NCBI RefSeq assembly: GCF_022829345.1
Contig: NZ_JAKSXV010000096.1
Coordinates: 1 to 64,000 of the forward strand
Direction: 5' to 3'
DNA length: 64,000 nucleotides
Source: Methylobacterium sp. J-090
Lineage (GTDB): Bacteria; Pseudomonadota; Alphaproteobacteria; Rhizobiales; Beijerinckiaceae
Of this stretch, positions 1-9,863 are shown one piece after another (within the stretch, counting starts at the first letter, position 1; the number at the start of each line of letters is the position of its first letter). Position numbers and translations under genes: made by a program. Under the pieces are notes generated by a model. That model ran no database searches. It was not told the DNA's origin and saw only the letters and a program-made list of their open reading frames with translations.

Positions 1-614
1 GCTTCGACGGCTTCCACGCCATCACCGCCTCGGTGTCCACGACCTGCCTCGTGCGCTTCGACAACAACCGTTACTCGGTCATGGCCTCGGCCATCGGTCG
101 GCCGGTCGAGGTGCGGGCCTACGCCGAGCGCGTCGAGATCCGGGCAGGACGGTCGCGTCGTCGCCGAGCACGAGCGCGCCTTCGGCCGGGATCAGACCGT
201 GTTCGATCCCTGGCACTACGTCCCCGTGCTGGCCCGCAAACCCGGCGCGCTCCGGAACGGCGCACCGTTCAAGGACTGGGTGCTGCCTCCCGCCCTCGAC
301 CGGGTCCGACGCAAGCTCGCCGGCAGTGCCGGAGGTGACCGACACGGGACCCCATGCGACAGGTCGCATGGGGAGCCCCGTAGATGGTGGAGATCCTCAC
401 CGCCGTGCTCGGCGACGGGTTGCCGGCCGTCGAGGCGGCCTGTGCCGAGGCGCTGCGCGAGGGCGTCCACTCGGCCGACATCGTCCTCAACATCCTCGCC
501 CGGCAGCGCGAGCCGACCCCGCCCGTCACCATCCTGACGCCTGAGAGCCTGCGGCTGCGCCACGAGCCGGTCGCCGATTGTGCCCGCTACGACAGCCTGA
601 GGAGCCCCCCATGA
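1..614 (+). pseudogene. istA: IstA transposase of IS21 family, C-terminal part, frameshifted
   Basis: The first frame (from base 3) encodes FDGFHAITASVSTTCLVRFD and continues through the post-catalytic beta-barrel region of IstA. At the GGG run at 142-144 one extra base shifts the frame, and homology resumes as QDGRVVAEHERAFGRDQTVF and FDPWHYVPVLARKPGALRNG. A second break lies at about 341-380, where a small palindromic insertion returns the reading to the first frame (MVEILTAVLGDGLPAVEAAC). The gene ends TGA at 612-614, overlapping the istB ATG. The DDE catalytic core would lie to the left of the window. No functional product is expected. Confidence 0.88.
350..373. repeat. Short perfect palindrome inserted in istA
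   Basis: The arms CCCCATGCGAC and GTCGCATGGGG are perfect inverse complements separated by two bases. Outer bases ACGGG and CCCGT extend the stem imperfectly to about 345-381. The surrounding istA reading frame is homologous on both sides, so the palindrome looks like an insertion of about 38 bp. It may be a small REP-like mobile palindrome; this is inference from a single copy. Confidence 0.7.
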
Positions 615-1324
615 TGGAACGCCAGAACATCCTCGCCACCATGGGCGAGTTGAAGCTCTTCGGCATGAAGGCCGCCTACGACGAGATCATCAAGGTCGCG
701 GTGAAGCGCACCCACGAGCCGCAGCAGATCGTCGGTGACCTGCTCCAGGCCAAGCTCCCCATCGCCAAGCTCCCCATCGCCAAGCTCCCCCTGGCCAAGG
801 ACATCGCCGAGTTCGCCTTCGACGGCACCCCGATCAACGAGGGTCTGGTGCGCGACCTCGCCGGCGGCTAGTTCCTGGCTCACCAGCGCAACGTCGTGCT
901 CGTCGGCGGCACCGGGACCGGCAAGACCCACCTCGCCATCGCCATCGCACGGGCCTGCATCCGGGATGGCGCGCGGGGCCGGTTCTACAACGTCGTCGAC
1001 CTCGTCAACCGGCTCGAAGCCGAGGCACGCGCCGGCCGCCAGGGCCGCATCGCCGACCATCTCGCCCGGCTCGACCTCGTGGTGCTCGACGAACTCGGCT
1101 ACCTGCCGTTCGCGCAGTCGGGTGGCCAACTCCTGTTCCACCTGATCAGCAAGCTCTACGAGACCACCTCGATCGTGGTCACCACCAACCTCGCCTTCGG
1201 GGAATGGCCCAGCGTGTTCGCCGGCGACGCCAAGATGACCACGGCGCTGCTCGACCGGCTCACCCACCATTGCGAGATCGTCGAGACCGGCAACGAGAGC
1301 TGGCGCTTCAAGAACCGCGCCTGA
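611..1324 (+). pseudogene. istB: IstB transposition helper ATPase, with in-frame stop and internal deletion
   Basis: IstB is the AAA+ ATPase that loads IstA on target DNA in IS21 transposition. The start overlaps the istA stop as ATGA. The N-terminal helical domain (MMERQNILATMGELKLFGMK) is followed by an aberrant segment in which a 15-bp unit is present three times, replacing the residues expected between the N-terminal domain and the conserved IAKLPLAKDIAEF region. An amber TAG at 869-871 interrupts the frame just before the Walker A motif [10 protein letters not shown]. The rest, with Walker [10 protein letters not shown] and the C-terminal [20 protein letters not shown] region, stays open to 1324. 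The product would be truncated before its ATPase site. Confidence 0.92.
749..793 (+). repeat. 15-bp in-frame tandem repeat, three units, in istB
   Basis: The unit GCCAAGCTCCCCATC occurs at 749-763 and 764-778, and a third copy at 779-793 differs in its last codon. It encodes (AKLPI)x2 then AKLPL. The pattern suggests replication slippage or recombination over a sequence that normally encodes one IAKLPLAK copy. Confidence 0.85.
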
Positions 1325-1356
1325 GGCCGGCACACACGTCGCGCCTGCTGGACCCA

Positions 1357-1403
1357 TGATCAGCCCGGCTGCGCCACCCCGACCCGCTTCGCCGGGCTGA
1401 TCA
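1357..1403 (+). terminator. Perfect 13-bp inverted repeat after istB
   Basis: TGATCAGCCCGGC at 1357-1369 is the exact reverse complement of GCCGGGCTGATCA at 1391-1403, with a 21-nt spacer. It lies 33 bp after the istB stop and inside the element. No T-tract follows, so a terminator role is plausible but not proven. Confidence 0.45.
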
Positions 1404-1430
1404 GCGGCGTCCCGCCATACCCATCCAGGG

Positions 1431-1480
1431 GGGTCAAAGTTCGACGCCGATCCAGGGTCAATGTTCAACGCTGCTTGACA
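1431..1480. repeat. IS21 right-end terminal repeats
   Basis: GGGTCAAAGTTCGACGCCGA at 1431-1450 and GGGTCAATGTTCAACGCTGC at 1455-1474 are imperfect direct repeats, followed by the terminal TTGACA ending at 1480. This is the usual arrangement of multiple transposase sites at an IS21-family end. The homology of the interrupted integrase resumes at 1481, which fixes the border. Confidence 0.8.
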
Positions 1481-2495
1481 CCGTGAACGGCTCCAGCGGC
1501 AATCCCTCCTTCTTCGCGCGCACCACCACAGCGGTCGTGATCCGGTTGAACGTGGCCCGCGACATCGGAGCATCGGCGTCATAACGCGACGGCAGCAGGT
1601 ACTTCGAATTACCCGCGCAGGTTTTCAGTGCGATGAGCATGTCGATCGCCTGCTGGGCGAGATAGACGTTGTGCGCCCTGGAGCGCTTCATCCGTTCCTT
1701 GGGGATCGACCAGACGGCGTTCTCGAAATCCACCTCGTCCCATGTCGCATCCTGGAGTTCGCTTTTGCGGACCATCGTCAGCAGGATGAGGCGCAAACCG
1801 AGCCGGATCGTCGGCAGCGTCGGCACATGCTCAAGTTGCCCGAGCATCACCCGGATTTCGGAGGGTGACAGCGAGCGATCCTTGGGGACGAAGGTTGCGA
1901 TCGAGGCCGGTCCAACTTCGTCCGCAGGATTGGCCACCTTCTCGCCGTGCAGGATCGCAAACGCGTAGATCAGCTTGACGATGTCACGGACGTGAACCGC
2001 GGTGGCCGGCGCCCCGCGCTCTTTGACCTTCGCGCACATAGCCCGCAGATCGTTCGGATCGATCTCCGTCAGCAGGCGGTTCCGGAACGCCGGGAGGATG
2101 TCGCGCTCGAAGATCGCACGCCGCATGGCCCGGGTGCTGTCGGCCATCTTTGCCTCTTGCATCCAACGCTCGCCGAACTCGCCGAAGCTCTTGGCTTCCT
2201 TGAGCCGGCGCTTCTCGCGCTGCTTCTCATGGGCCGGCGAGCGGCCTTCACCAATCGCTCGCTTGGCATCGATAAGTTTCTCACGTGCTCGCGCCAAAGA
2301 CAGGTCGATTGGGGAGTATCAGCCTAGCGTCACCGTCTCACGCCGTCCGTTCAAACGGAAGTCGTAGCGGAATGCGATTTTGCCTGACGGCTGCACGAGC
2401 ACGTACATACCGTCACGGTCGGTAATTTTGCATAATTTGTCTTTCGGTTTCAGGCTCTTAAGAGCTGCATCCGTCAGCCTGACTCCCTCAAAAAT
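1481..2495 (-). pseudogene. P4-type tyrosine recombinase (integrase), truncated by IS and with in-frame stop
   Basis: The N-terminal DUF4102-type domain can be read from about 2483 (VRLTDAALKSLKPKDK, then DGMYVLVQPSGKIAFRYDF). It is followed by a TGA at 2319-2321 where the family has an ordinary residue. An open stretch from 2297 covers the core-binding domain and part of the catalytic domain (first catalytic Arg region LILLTMVRKSELQDATWDEV). The sequence stops at LEPFT, just before the HxLR and catalytic Tyr motifs, because the IS21 element is inserted there. Lying immediately downstream of guaA on the same strand, it probably once integrated an island into the guaA 3' end. It cannot encode an active recombinase now. 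Confidence 0.9.
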
Positions 2496-2785
2496 GGGCG
2501 ATTTCCAGGGGAGAGTCTTGAATTATACCGTCAGGCCAGAATCGGCACTTTTAAAACCGAATTTACGCTTTATTATCACGGCACTATGGCCAAAAAATAT
2601 ACCGTCAAGGTTCTCTTGAACCTGACGGTATAATGGTCTTAGCGGTCGATCAAGATTCGGCCATACCGTCATTCCATTCGCTTGCCCTGCGATAGATGAC
2701 GATAGACGACGACATATAATTCTTTAACTTCAGCGACTTAGGTCGTACCATAGCGTAGTTTCGGATACGCTCTGATGGGTCTGAA
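2496..2785. other. AT-richer non-coding strip between integrase and guaA (island end)
   Basis: No gene is supported here. Base composition is clearly lower in G+C than the flanks. The motif ATACCGTCA recurs at 2525-2533, at 2599-2607, inverted within 2622-2631, and at 2663-2671, with one more copy inside the integrase at 2407-2415. A GATAGATGAC/GATAGACGAC near-duplication lies at 2691-2710. By position this would be the att-proximal region of the island, where integrase or excisionase arm sites are expected. Confidence 0.6.
2598..2632. repeat. Imperfect palindrome built on TATACCGTC
   Basis: The left arm TATACCGTCAAGGTTC and right arm GAACCTGACGGTATA are reverse complements except for one bulged A, around a TCTT loop. 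The arms contain the ATACCGTC motif repeated elsewhere in this strip. It may be a recombinase arm site, an operator or a transcription stop; the sequence does not decide between these. Confidence 0.65.
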
Positions 2786-2800
2786 TCATTCCCACTCGAT
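2786..2800. other. Putative island attachment site at guaA 3' end
   Basis: The last codons of guaA (encoding IEWE plus the stop) are the conserved segment in which islands with P4-type integrases insert. The gene end is intact here, as expected when an element restores the 3' end on integration. The matching direct repeat at the far island end would be left of the window, so the exact core cannot be fixed. Confidence 0.4.
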
Positions 2801-4342
2801 GGTGCCGGGCGGCTTCGAGGTGATGTCGTAGGTCACCCGGTTGATGCCCTTGACCTCGTTGATGATACGGGTCGCGACTCGGCCGAGGAAGGCCATGTCG
2901 AACGGGTAGAAATCCGCCGTCATGCCGTCGACGGAGGTGACGGCGCGCAGGGCACAGACGTGATCGTAGGTGCGCCCGTCGCCCATCACGCCCACGGTCT
3001 TCACCGGCAGGATCACCGCGAAGGCCTGCCAGATGGTGTCGTAGAGGCCCGCCTTGCGGATCTCGTCGAGGTAGATCGCGTCGGCTTTTCGGAGGGCCTC
3101 CAGCTTCTCGCCCGTAATGGTGCCGGGGCAACGGATGGCGAGGCCGGGGCCGGGGAAGGGGTGGCGGCCGACGAAGGCCTCGGGCAGGCCGAGCTCCTTG
3201 CCGAGCACCCGCACCTCGTCCTTGAACAGCTCCCGCAACGGCTCGACGAGCTGCATGTTCATGCGCTCGGGGAGACCGCCGACATTGTGGTGGCTCTTGA
3301 TGGTCACCGAGGGGCCGCCGGTGAATGACACGCTCTCAATCACGTCGGGGTAGAGGGTGCCCTGGGCCAGGAACTTGGCGCCGCCGATCTTCTTCGCCTC
3401 CGCGTCGAACACGTCGATGAACAGCCGGCCGATGGTCTTGCGCTTGATCTCGGGGTCGCTGACGCCCTCGAGCTCGCCGAGGAACAGGTCCTGCGCCTGC
3501 ACGTGGACCAACGGGATGTTGTAGTGGTCGCGGAACAGCCGCACGACCTCGTCGGCCTCGCCCATGCGCAGGAGGCCGTGGTCCACGAAAACGCAGGTGA
3601 GCTGCTCGCCGATGGCTTCGTGGATGAGGACCGCCGCCACGGACGAATCGACCCCGCCCGACAGGCCGCAGATCACCTTCTCGGAGCCGACCTGCGCGCG
3701 GATCTTCGCGATGGCCTCCTCGCGGTAGGCCCCCATGGTCCAATCGCCCGAGCAACCGGCGATGTCGCGCACGAAGTTGCGGATGAGCAGCGCGCCGTGG
3801 GGCGTGTGGGCCACCTCGGGGTGGAACTGAACCGCGTAGTAGTTGCGCGATTCGTCGGCGACGGCCGCGAACGGGGCGTTCTTCGATAGGGCGACGGTGG
3901 TAAAGCCGTCGGGGAGCTTCGTCACCCGGTCGCCGTGGCTCATCCAGACGGGGTAGTGCTCGCCCACATGCCAGACGCCCTTGAACAGGGGGCAGTCGGA
4001 GAGGATCTCGATCTCTGCGCGGCCGAACTCGGCGTGGTGCCCGGCCTCGACCTCGCCGCCGAGCTGGGCCGCCATGGTCTGCTGGCCGTAGCAGATGCCG
4101 AAGACCGGCACGCCGGAATCGAACACGATCTGCGGCGTGCGCGGCGAGGCGTCCGTGGTCACCGATTCGGGGCCGCCCGAGAGAATGACGCCCTTGGGCC
4201 TCGACTCGGCGAAGGCCTCGGCCGCCTTGGTGAAGGGGACGATCTCGCAATAGACGCCCTCCTCGCGCACACGCCGCGCGATGAGCTGCGTCACCTGGGA
4301 GCCGAAATCGACGATGAGGATCTTGTCGTGCTCGGTGTTCAT
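2786..4342 (-). CDS. guaA: GMP synthase (glutamine-hydrolysing)
   Basis: This enzyme aminates XMP to GMP with glutamine and ATP in the cytoplasm, the last step of guanine nucleotide synthesis. The 518-residue protein has an N-terminal class I glutamine amidotransferase domain with the nucleophile Cys84 in GICYGQQ and the His-Glu pair in [11 protein letters not shown]. An ATP pyrophosphatase domain with P-loop GLSGGVDSS and the C-terminal dimerisation domain ending GTIEWE follow. The start [16 protein letters not shown] was chosen over upstream in-frame starts because family homology begins there. guaB lies about 4 kb away on the same strand. Its 3' end abuts the island remnant. Confidence 0.98.
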   Translation of the reverse strand: MNTEHDKILIVDFGSQVTQLIARRVREEGVYCEIVPFTKAAEAFAESRPKGVILSGGPESVTTDASPRTPQIVFDSGVPVFGICYGQQTMAAQLGGEVEAGHHAEFGRAEIEILSDCPLFKGVWHVGEHYPVWMSHGDRVTKLPDGFTTVALSKNAPFAAVADESRNYYAVQFHPEVAHTPHGALLIRNFVRDIAGCSGDWTMGAYREEAIAKIRAQVGSEKVICGLSGGVDSSVAAVLIHEAIGEQLTCVFVDHGLLRMGEADEVVRLFRDHYNIPLVHVQAQDLFLGELEGVSDPEIKRKTIGRLFIDVFDAEAKKIGGAKFLAQGTLYPDVIESVSFTGGPSVTIKSHHNVGGLPERMNMQLVEPLRELFKDEVRVLGKELGLPEAFVGRHPFPGPGLAIRCPGTITGEKLEALRKADAIYLDEIRKAGLYDTIWQAFAVILPVKTVGVMGDGRTYDHVCALRAVTSVDGMTADFYPFDMAFLGRVATRIINEVKGINRVTYDITSKPPGTIEWE

Positions 4343-4430
4343 GGCAACCGGAGTTAGACGAGGCCTCGGCGTGGTGCAACGGATAGGCCAGGGCGTGGCT
4401 CTCATGCGCTCCAACCGTCTGGGGATGCCG

Positions 4431-5855
4431 TCAGCCGGCAGGGCGACGTTCCAGGGTGGCGACGTAGAATCCGTCCGTTCCCGTCAGGGCCGGGCTCATC
4501 TGCAGGCCGTGGCCGGTGAAGCGCAGGAACGGTGCGAGATCGGGCTTTTGCGCCGCGACCACGTCCGTGGCCGGTACGACCGCGAAGTCCCCGCACGTGC
4601 GGGCGAGAAAGCCGGTCACCGCACCGTCGTTCTCCTCCGGGATCAGGGAGCAGGTGACGTAGGTGATGCGTCCGCCCGGCCGCGCCAGCAGGGCGGCTCG
4701 GTCGAGGACCGCCGCCTGCTCGTTGACGCGGGCGGCCAACGCGCCCGGCCGCATCCGCCACTTGGCGTCGGGGTTGCGGCGCCACGTGCCCGAACCCGTG
4801 CAGGGCGCGTCGACGAGGACGCGGTCAACGGCGCCGTCAAGGTCTCCGAGCACGTCGGTCCGGGCCCGGCCGCCGCGCGGGGTGCGGATCTCGGCCTTCG
4901 CCCCCGCCCGCCGCAGGCGCTCATGGATGGGGGCGAGGCGGCGCGGATCGTCGTCGCTGGCGACCAGCCGGCCATCGTTGTTCATCATCGCGGCGAGACT
5001 TAAGGTCTTGCCGCCGCCGCCCGCACAGAGGTCGACCACGGTCTCGCCCGGCTTCGCGCCGGAGAGCAGACTCGCGAGCTGCGAGCCCTCGTCCTGGATC
5101 TCGTACCACCCGTCGAGAAACTCCGGCTCGACATGGAGGGCGGGGCCGCGCCCGTCCTCGCCGATGGGAATGCGCAGGCCGTTGGGGGCGTGCGGCGTCG
5201 TTGCGGGGGCGAGGTGCGTCAGGCCCGCCATGGCCGCTTCGCGGTCGTGCTTGAGCGTGTTGATCCGGATGTCGAGGGGCGCACGGCGCCCCAGCGCCCG
5301 CAACTCTTCCAGCAGGGCACCACCGAAGGTCGTCTCCAGGGCGGGCAGAACCCATTCGGGCACGTCGCCGGCGACGTGGTCGGGGGCTTGCGCCAGGGTC
5401 GCGTCGGTGAGGCGGGCGCGCTCTTGGTCGGACAGGGGCTCCGGCGCGAAGCGATCGCCCGAGAAAAGGCCCGCGATGGTGGGGGCGGCGAGCCCGTGCT
5501 GAAGACGCAACATGCCAATGACCAGGGCGCGCGGGCTGTCATCGTCCATGATCCAGGCGGCCGAGGCGCGCCGGCGCAGGGCATCGTAGACGAGGCTGGC
5601 GATGGCCGCTCGGTCGCCCGAGCCGGCGAAGCGGTGGGCGAGGCCCCAATCCTTAAGGGCATCGGCGGCGGGGCGGCGGCGTCCGGCGATGTCGGCGAGG
5701 ACTTCGATGGCGGCGGAGAGGCGGGCGGGGGGCGTCAGGGCAAAGGTCCTTCGAGTTGCGGCAAAAGCCGCGATACGGCCACGCTTGAGGCGGAATAGGT
5801 CACAATACGGTCGAGCTTCCGGCGCGATCGACGGGCATGTCGAGCGCGGGGCCAC
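4431..5855 (-). CDS. rsmB: 16S rRNA (cytosine-C5) methyltransferase, RsmB/NOP2 family
   Basis: It is predicted to methylate C967 of 16S rRNA using S-adenosylmethionine. The N-terminal NusB-like RNA-binding domain (roughly residues 45-180) is followed by the Rossmann methyltransferase domain with SAM motif [17 protein letters not shown], the motif IV Cys in [15 protein letters not shown] and the catalytic motif VI Cys in [17 protein letters not shown]. The start is uncertain. Family homology begins near residue 40 ([17 protein letters not shown]), where a CTG at 5738 is preceded by AAGGA, so the first 39 residues may not be translated. It lies between guaA and panE on the same strand. Exact target specificity is inferred from the family. 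Confidence 0.9.
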   Translation of the reverse strand: MAPRSTCPSIAPEARPYCDLFRLKRGRIAAFAATRRTFALTPPARLSAAIEVLADIAGRRRPAADALKDWGLAHRFAGSGDRAAIASLVYDALRRRASAAWIMDDDSPRALVIGMLRLQHGLAAPTIAGLFSGDRFAPEPLSDQERARLTDATLAQAPDHVAGDVPEWVLPALETTFGGALLEELRALGRRAPLDIRINTLKHDREAAMAGLTHLAPATTPHAPNGLRIPIGEDGRGPALHVEPEFLDGWYEIQDEGSQLASLLSGAKPGETVVDLCAGGGGKTLSLAAMMNNDGRLVASDDDPRRLAPIHERLRRAGAKAEIRTPRGGRARTDVLGDLDGAVDRVLVDAPCTGSGTWRRNPDAKWRMRPGALAARVNEQAAVLDRAALLARPGGRITYVTCSLIPEENDGAVTGFLARTCGDFAVVPATDVVAAQKPDLAPFLRFTGHGLQMSPALTGTDGFYVATLERRPAG

Positions 5856-5887
5856 AGCGGTTGGCGCCCGGAGCTTTAGAGAACCCC

Positions 5888-6055
5888 ATGCCCCCCGTCA
5901 TCCATCTCGGCCTCGCCGGCCTCGTGATGCTCCTCGTCGCCGCCTGCGCGACGGCTCCGGCGGCCATCGATCCGACCCCGCCGCCGCGCCGGCTCGACGC
6001 GAAGACGCAGCTCGAATACGGCAACCCGCCGCCGCCGCCCGGCCCGCGCTACTGA
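5888..6055 (+). CDS. Small lipoprotein of unknown function
   Basis: This 55-residue protein has a hydrophobic signal sequence and a lipobox LVAAC giving a mature lipidated Cys at about residue 20, then a short Pro-rich tail (DPTPPPRRL and NPPPPPGPRY). No catalytic domain is visible. It resembles the tiny proline-rich lipoproteins often left as hypothetical in Hyphomicrobiales. It is divergent from rsmB and its end overlaps the panE end by 7 bp tail to tail. Confidence 0.6.
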   Translation: MPPVIHLGLAGLVMLLVAACATAPAAIDPTPPPRRLDAKTQLEYGNPPPPPGPRY

Positions 6056-6993
6056 GCCTTCGCCGCCTCGCGGGCGCGGCGTACCTCGTAGGCCTTCACG
6101 TGCGTCAGGACGCGGTCGAGCAGGGGATGCCCGGCCGCGTCGGGCGCCCGTGCGATGAGATCGCCGATGATCTGGTCGGCCTCGATCCGCGCGCCGTTCT
6201 CGATGTCGCGCAGCATCGAGGCGGTGAAGCCCGAGCCCTCGGCCGTGAGGGTGGCGCGGGTGCGCGCCACGAATTTTTCGCGCGGGGCGTGACCTGCATT
6301 CTCGGCGATGCTCCGGCATTCCTCCAGCAGGGACTCGATGAACGGCCGGCCGCCAGGGGCCGCAACGATGTCGCCGATGGTGGCCCGCATGAGGCAGGTC
6401 GAGCCGGCGAGCGTCGCCAAAAACGTCCATTTCTCCCACATCTCCAACACCATGGTCCGGCTCAGGCGCGGCTCGAAAATGGCGCCCTGCATCAATGCGT
6501 CGATGGCCTCGATGCGCGGGGAGAGCGAACCGTCGCGCTCGCCGTAGGTGAGGGTGTGCAGGTCGTTCATCTGGTGGACGGTGCCGTCGGCCCCAAGCGT
6601 CGCCGCGATGGCGCAGGTACCGCCGAGGATGCGCTCCGGCCCGAACCTGGCGTCGAGAGCATCGAGGTGGCGCATGCCGTTGAGGACGGGCAGGATCGCC
6701 GTCCCCGATCCGATCGCGGGGGCGACGTCGGCCAGCGCCCCGTCGAGGTCGTAGGCCTTGCAGCTGAGGAACACGAGGTCGAACCCTCCAGCGCCGCTCA
6801 GGCCGGCCGCCGTGACGGTCTTGGGCGCCGGGATCGTCAGATCGCCGTGCGGGCTCTTCACGTTGAGCCCACTGGCGGCGAGCTTGTCCGCACGCGCCGG
6901 GCGCACGAGGAAGGTCACGTCCCGGCCGATCTCGGCCAGCCGGGCGCCGAAGTAACCACCGGTGGCACCGGCACCGACGACGAGTACGCGCAT
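6049..6993 (-). CDS. panE: 2-dehydropantoate 2-reductase (ketopantoate reductase family)
   Basis: It is predicted to reduce ketopantoate to pantoate with NADPH, on the way to coenzyme A. The 314-residue protein starts with the dinucleotide-binding motif VVGAGATGGYFGARLAE. It contains the N-terminal domain with LSCKAYDLDGAL (conserved Lys) and the helical C-terminal domain with EKWTFLATLAGSTCL and EGSGFTASMLRDIE. Length is normal for the family. Several paralogues act on other 2-oxo acids, so the pantothenate role is probable rather than proven. Confidence 0.88.
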   Translation of the reverse strand: MRVLVVGAGATGGYFGARLAEIGRDVTFLVRPARADKLAASGLNVKSPHGDLTIPAPKTVTAAGLSGAGGFDLVFLSCKAYDLDGALADVAPAIGSGTAILPVLNGMRHLDALDARFGPERILGGTCAIAATLGADGTVHQMNDLHTLTYGERDGSLSPRIEAIDALMQGAIFEPRLSRTMVLEMWEKWTFLATLAGSTCLMRATIGDIVAAPGGRPFIESLLEECRSIAENAGHAPREKFVARTRATLTAEGSGFTASMLRDIENGARIEADQIIGDLIARAPDAAGHPLLDRVLTHVKAYEVRRAREAAKAQ

Positions 6994-7062
6994 GGGACGA
7001 TCCTTTTGGTTCGAAGAAGCTCCTTGGGGCCGACCCTACGCTTCTTCGGCGAGAGGTCCGCG

Positions 7063-7482
7063 TCAGCTTGCCAGAATACGCACGGCGAACACGACCCACA
7101 TCACCAACAGCACGAGCACGCCCGCGACGAAGGCGCGAAAGCGATGTGGGACATGGTTCGTGGTGATGGACACGCCCGCATGGACGATCCGCGTCGCGAC
7201 GAACGCCCAGGCCATGACCACGAAGAGCAGGTCCGCCTTCCGCGTATAGAGAGCCAGCGGCACGAGGGCGTAGAAGAGTACCGGCAACTCGAACTGGTTC
7301 GCGTAGGTGTTGGCCGCCTGCTGGGCACGGGCCGGCCACGCCTTCTGCCCGAGGGCAATGTCGCCGACCCGGACGGTGCCGGCCCTCACTTCGGCGAAGC
7401 GCACGCGTCCCATCCAGAACCCGAGGGCGAAGGTGAGGAGCACCTGCGCGAAGACCGGGGCGAGAATGGCCTGGACGATCAC
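7063..7482 (-). CDS. MAPEG-family integral membrane protein
   Basis: The 139-residue protein has about four hydrophobic segments (near residues 3-24, 64-80, 82-98 and 118-138) and the MAPEG-type loop AQQAANTYANQFELPVLFYA. MAPEG proteins include microsomal-type glutathione transferases, but bacterial members are mostly uncharacterised. Translation appears to start at a GTG (7480-7482) that overlaps the stop of the upstream PIN-domain toxin as GTGA, so the two are probably translationally coupled. Confidence 0.85.
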   Translation of the reverse strand: MIVQAILAPVFAQVLLTFALGFWMGRVRFAEVRAGTVRVGDIALGQKAWPARAQQAANTYANQFELPVLFYALVPLALYTRKADLLFVVMAWAFVATRIVHAGVSITTNHVPHRFRAFVAGVLVLLVMWVVFAVRILAS

Positions 7483-7907
7483 GGCTCGTGCTCCTCACGC
7501 CACGCGCTCAACAAGACGACGCACCGCTGCCACGGCGTTCCGGCGACGGAGGCAACGAGGCGGGCATCGGCTGTCACCAGCGGGATGTGCCAACGTTCGG
7601 CTGCGGCGACATAGAGTGCGTCATAGAAACTGACCGAGACGCTGACCGCGATGGTGGTCGCGAGATCGATGAGCGCCAGCGGCGACCGGAATGCGAGACG
7701 CCCCGCGATGGCGTCATTCGCACGACGGACGTCATCCTGCGTCAGGCGGCCGCGACGGCATGACCTGACGAGAACCTCGCCGATCTCACCGAGCGCATGG
7801 TCCGGGCACATCAGCGCGGAGGAAGAGCGAAAAAGGCTCAGGGCGGCCTCGGAATCGGCTTCGGCGACGAACCACTTCACCGCGACGCTCGCATCGACGA
7901 CGATCAC
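7479..7907 (-). CDS. vapC: PIN-domain ribonuclease toxin, VapC family
   Basis: The 142-residue PIN-domain protein is a predicted Mg-dependent RNase toxin. The acidic quartet is visible: Asp5 in MIVVDASVAVKW, Glu41/Glu44 in ALGEIGEVLV, Asp96 in FYDALYVAAAE and Asp114 in LVTADARL. Start is GTG at 7905-7907, overlapping the antitoxin stop as GTGA. The order antitoxin then toxin with a 4-bp overlap is typical of type II toxin-antitoxin loci. The RNA target is unknown. Confidence 0.88.
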   Translation of the reverse strand: MIVVDASVAVKWFVAEADSEAALSLFRSSSALMCPDHALGEIGEVLVRSCRRGRLTQDDVRRANDAIAGRLAFRSPLALIDLATTIAVSVSVSFYDALYVAAAERWHIPLVTADARLVASVAGTPWQRCVVLLSAWREEHEP

Positions 7908-8134
7908 ACGGCGTCTCGCATCCGCCGGATGACATCGGTGCTGTCCTCGACGGGACCGCGTGTCCCCGATCGGATGCGGTCGGCGACCGCGACCCGCCCC
8001 TCGACGTCATGCAGGAGACCGAGGCGGATGAGTCCGATGGCGACCTCGTCCACGGACCTGTTCTGGACTTCGGCCTGGAAGGCGATCGTCCGCAGAGTCG
8101 AGTCGTCCAGATCCTTGATAGTCAGGTCAGGCAT
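7904..8134 (-). CDS. vapB: FitA/VapB-type antitoxin
   Basis: The 76-residue protein begins PDLTIKDLDDSTLRTIAFQA, a ribbon-helix-helix DNA-binding fold of the FitA/Arc type. A C-terminal tail (DVIRRMRDAV) would wrap the toxin. It should neutralise the PIN toxin encoded next and autorepress the operon. A GGGAGA Shine-Dalgarno sequence stands six bases before the ATG. Confidence 0.85.
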   Translation of the reverse strand: MPDLTIKDLDDSTLRTIAFQAEVQNRSVDEVAIGLIRLGLLHDVEGRVAVADRIRSGTRGPVEDSTDVIRRMRDAV

Positions 8135-8195
8135 GGTGTCTCTCCCGATCGATGGACCACCATCCTATCCCCAACACCACGATCCGCTCCAATCC

Positions 8196-9863
<1,668 letters not shown>

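Larger units (their letters stand above)
1..1480 (+). mobile_element. IS21-family insertion sequence, 3' portion, degenerate
   Basis: The segment carries the end of an istA transposase, a complete but broken istB helper gene and a right terminus ending in TTGACA, so read inward the element begins TGTCAA. Two imperfect copies of a roughly 21-bp repeat lie just inside the terminus, as is usual for transposase-binding sites of IS21 elements. The left end is outside the window. Both genes carry several disabling lesions, so the copy looks dead. It is inserted in the integrase pseudogene at 1481. Confidence 0.9.

Noticed and set aside
2598..2632. Palindrome read as a rho-independent terminator
   Set aside because: The stem is AT-rich at the base, no T-tract follows on either strand, and the same motif recurs singly nearby, which fits a protein-binding site better.
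5602..7614. Long plus-strand open frame of 670 codons across rsmB, panE and MAPEG
   Set aside because: It is antisense to three recognised genes, has Arg/Gly-rich low-complexity sequence and no family motifs; such frames are common in high-GC DNA.
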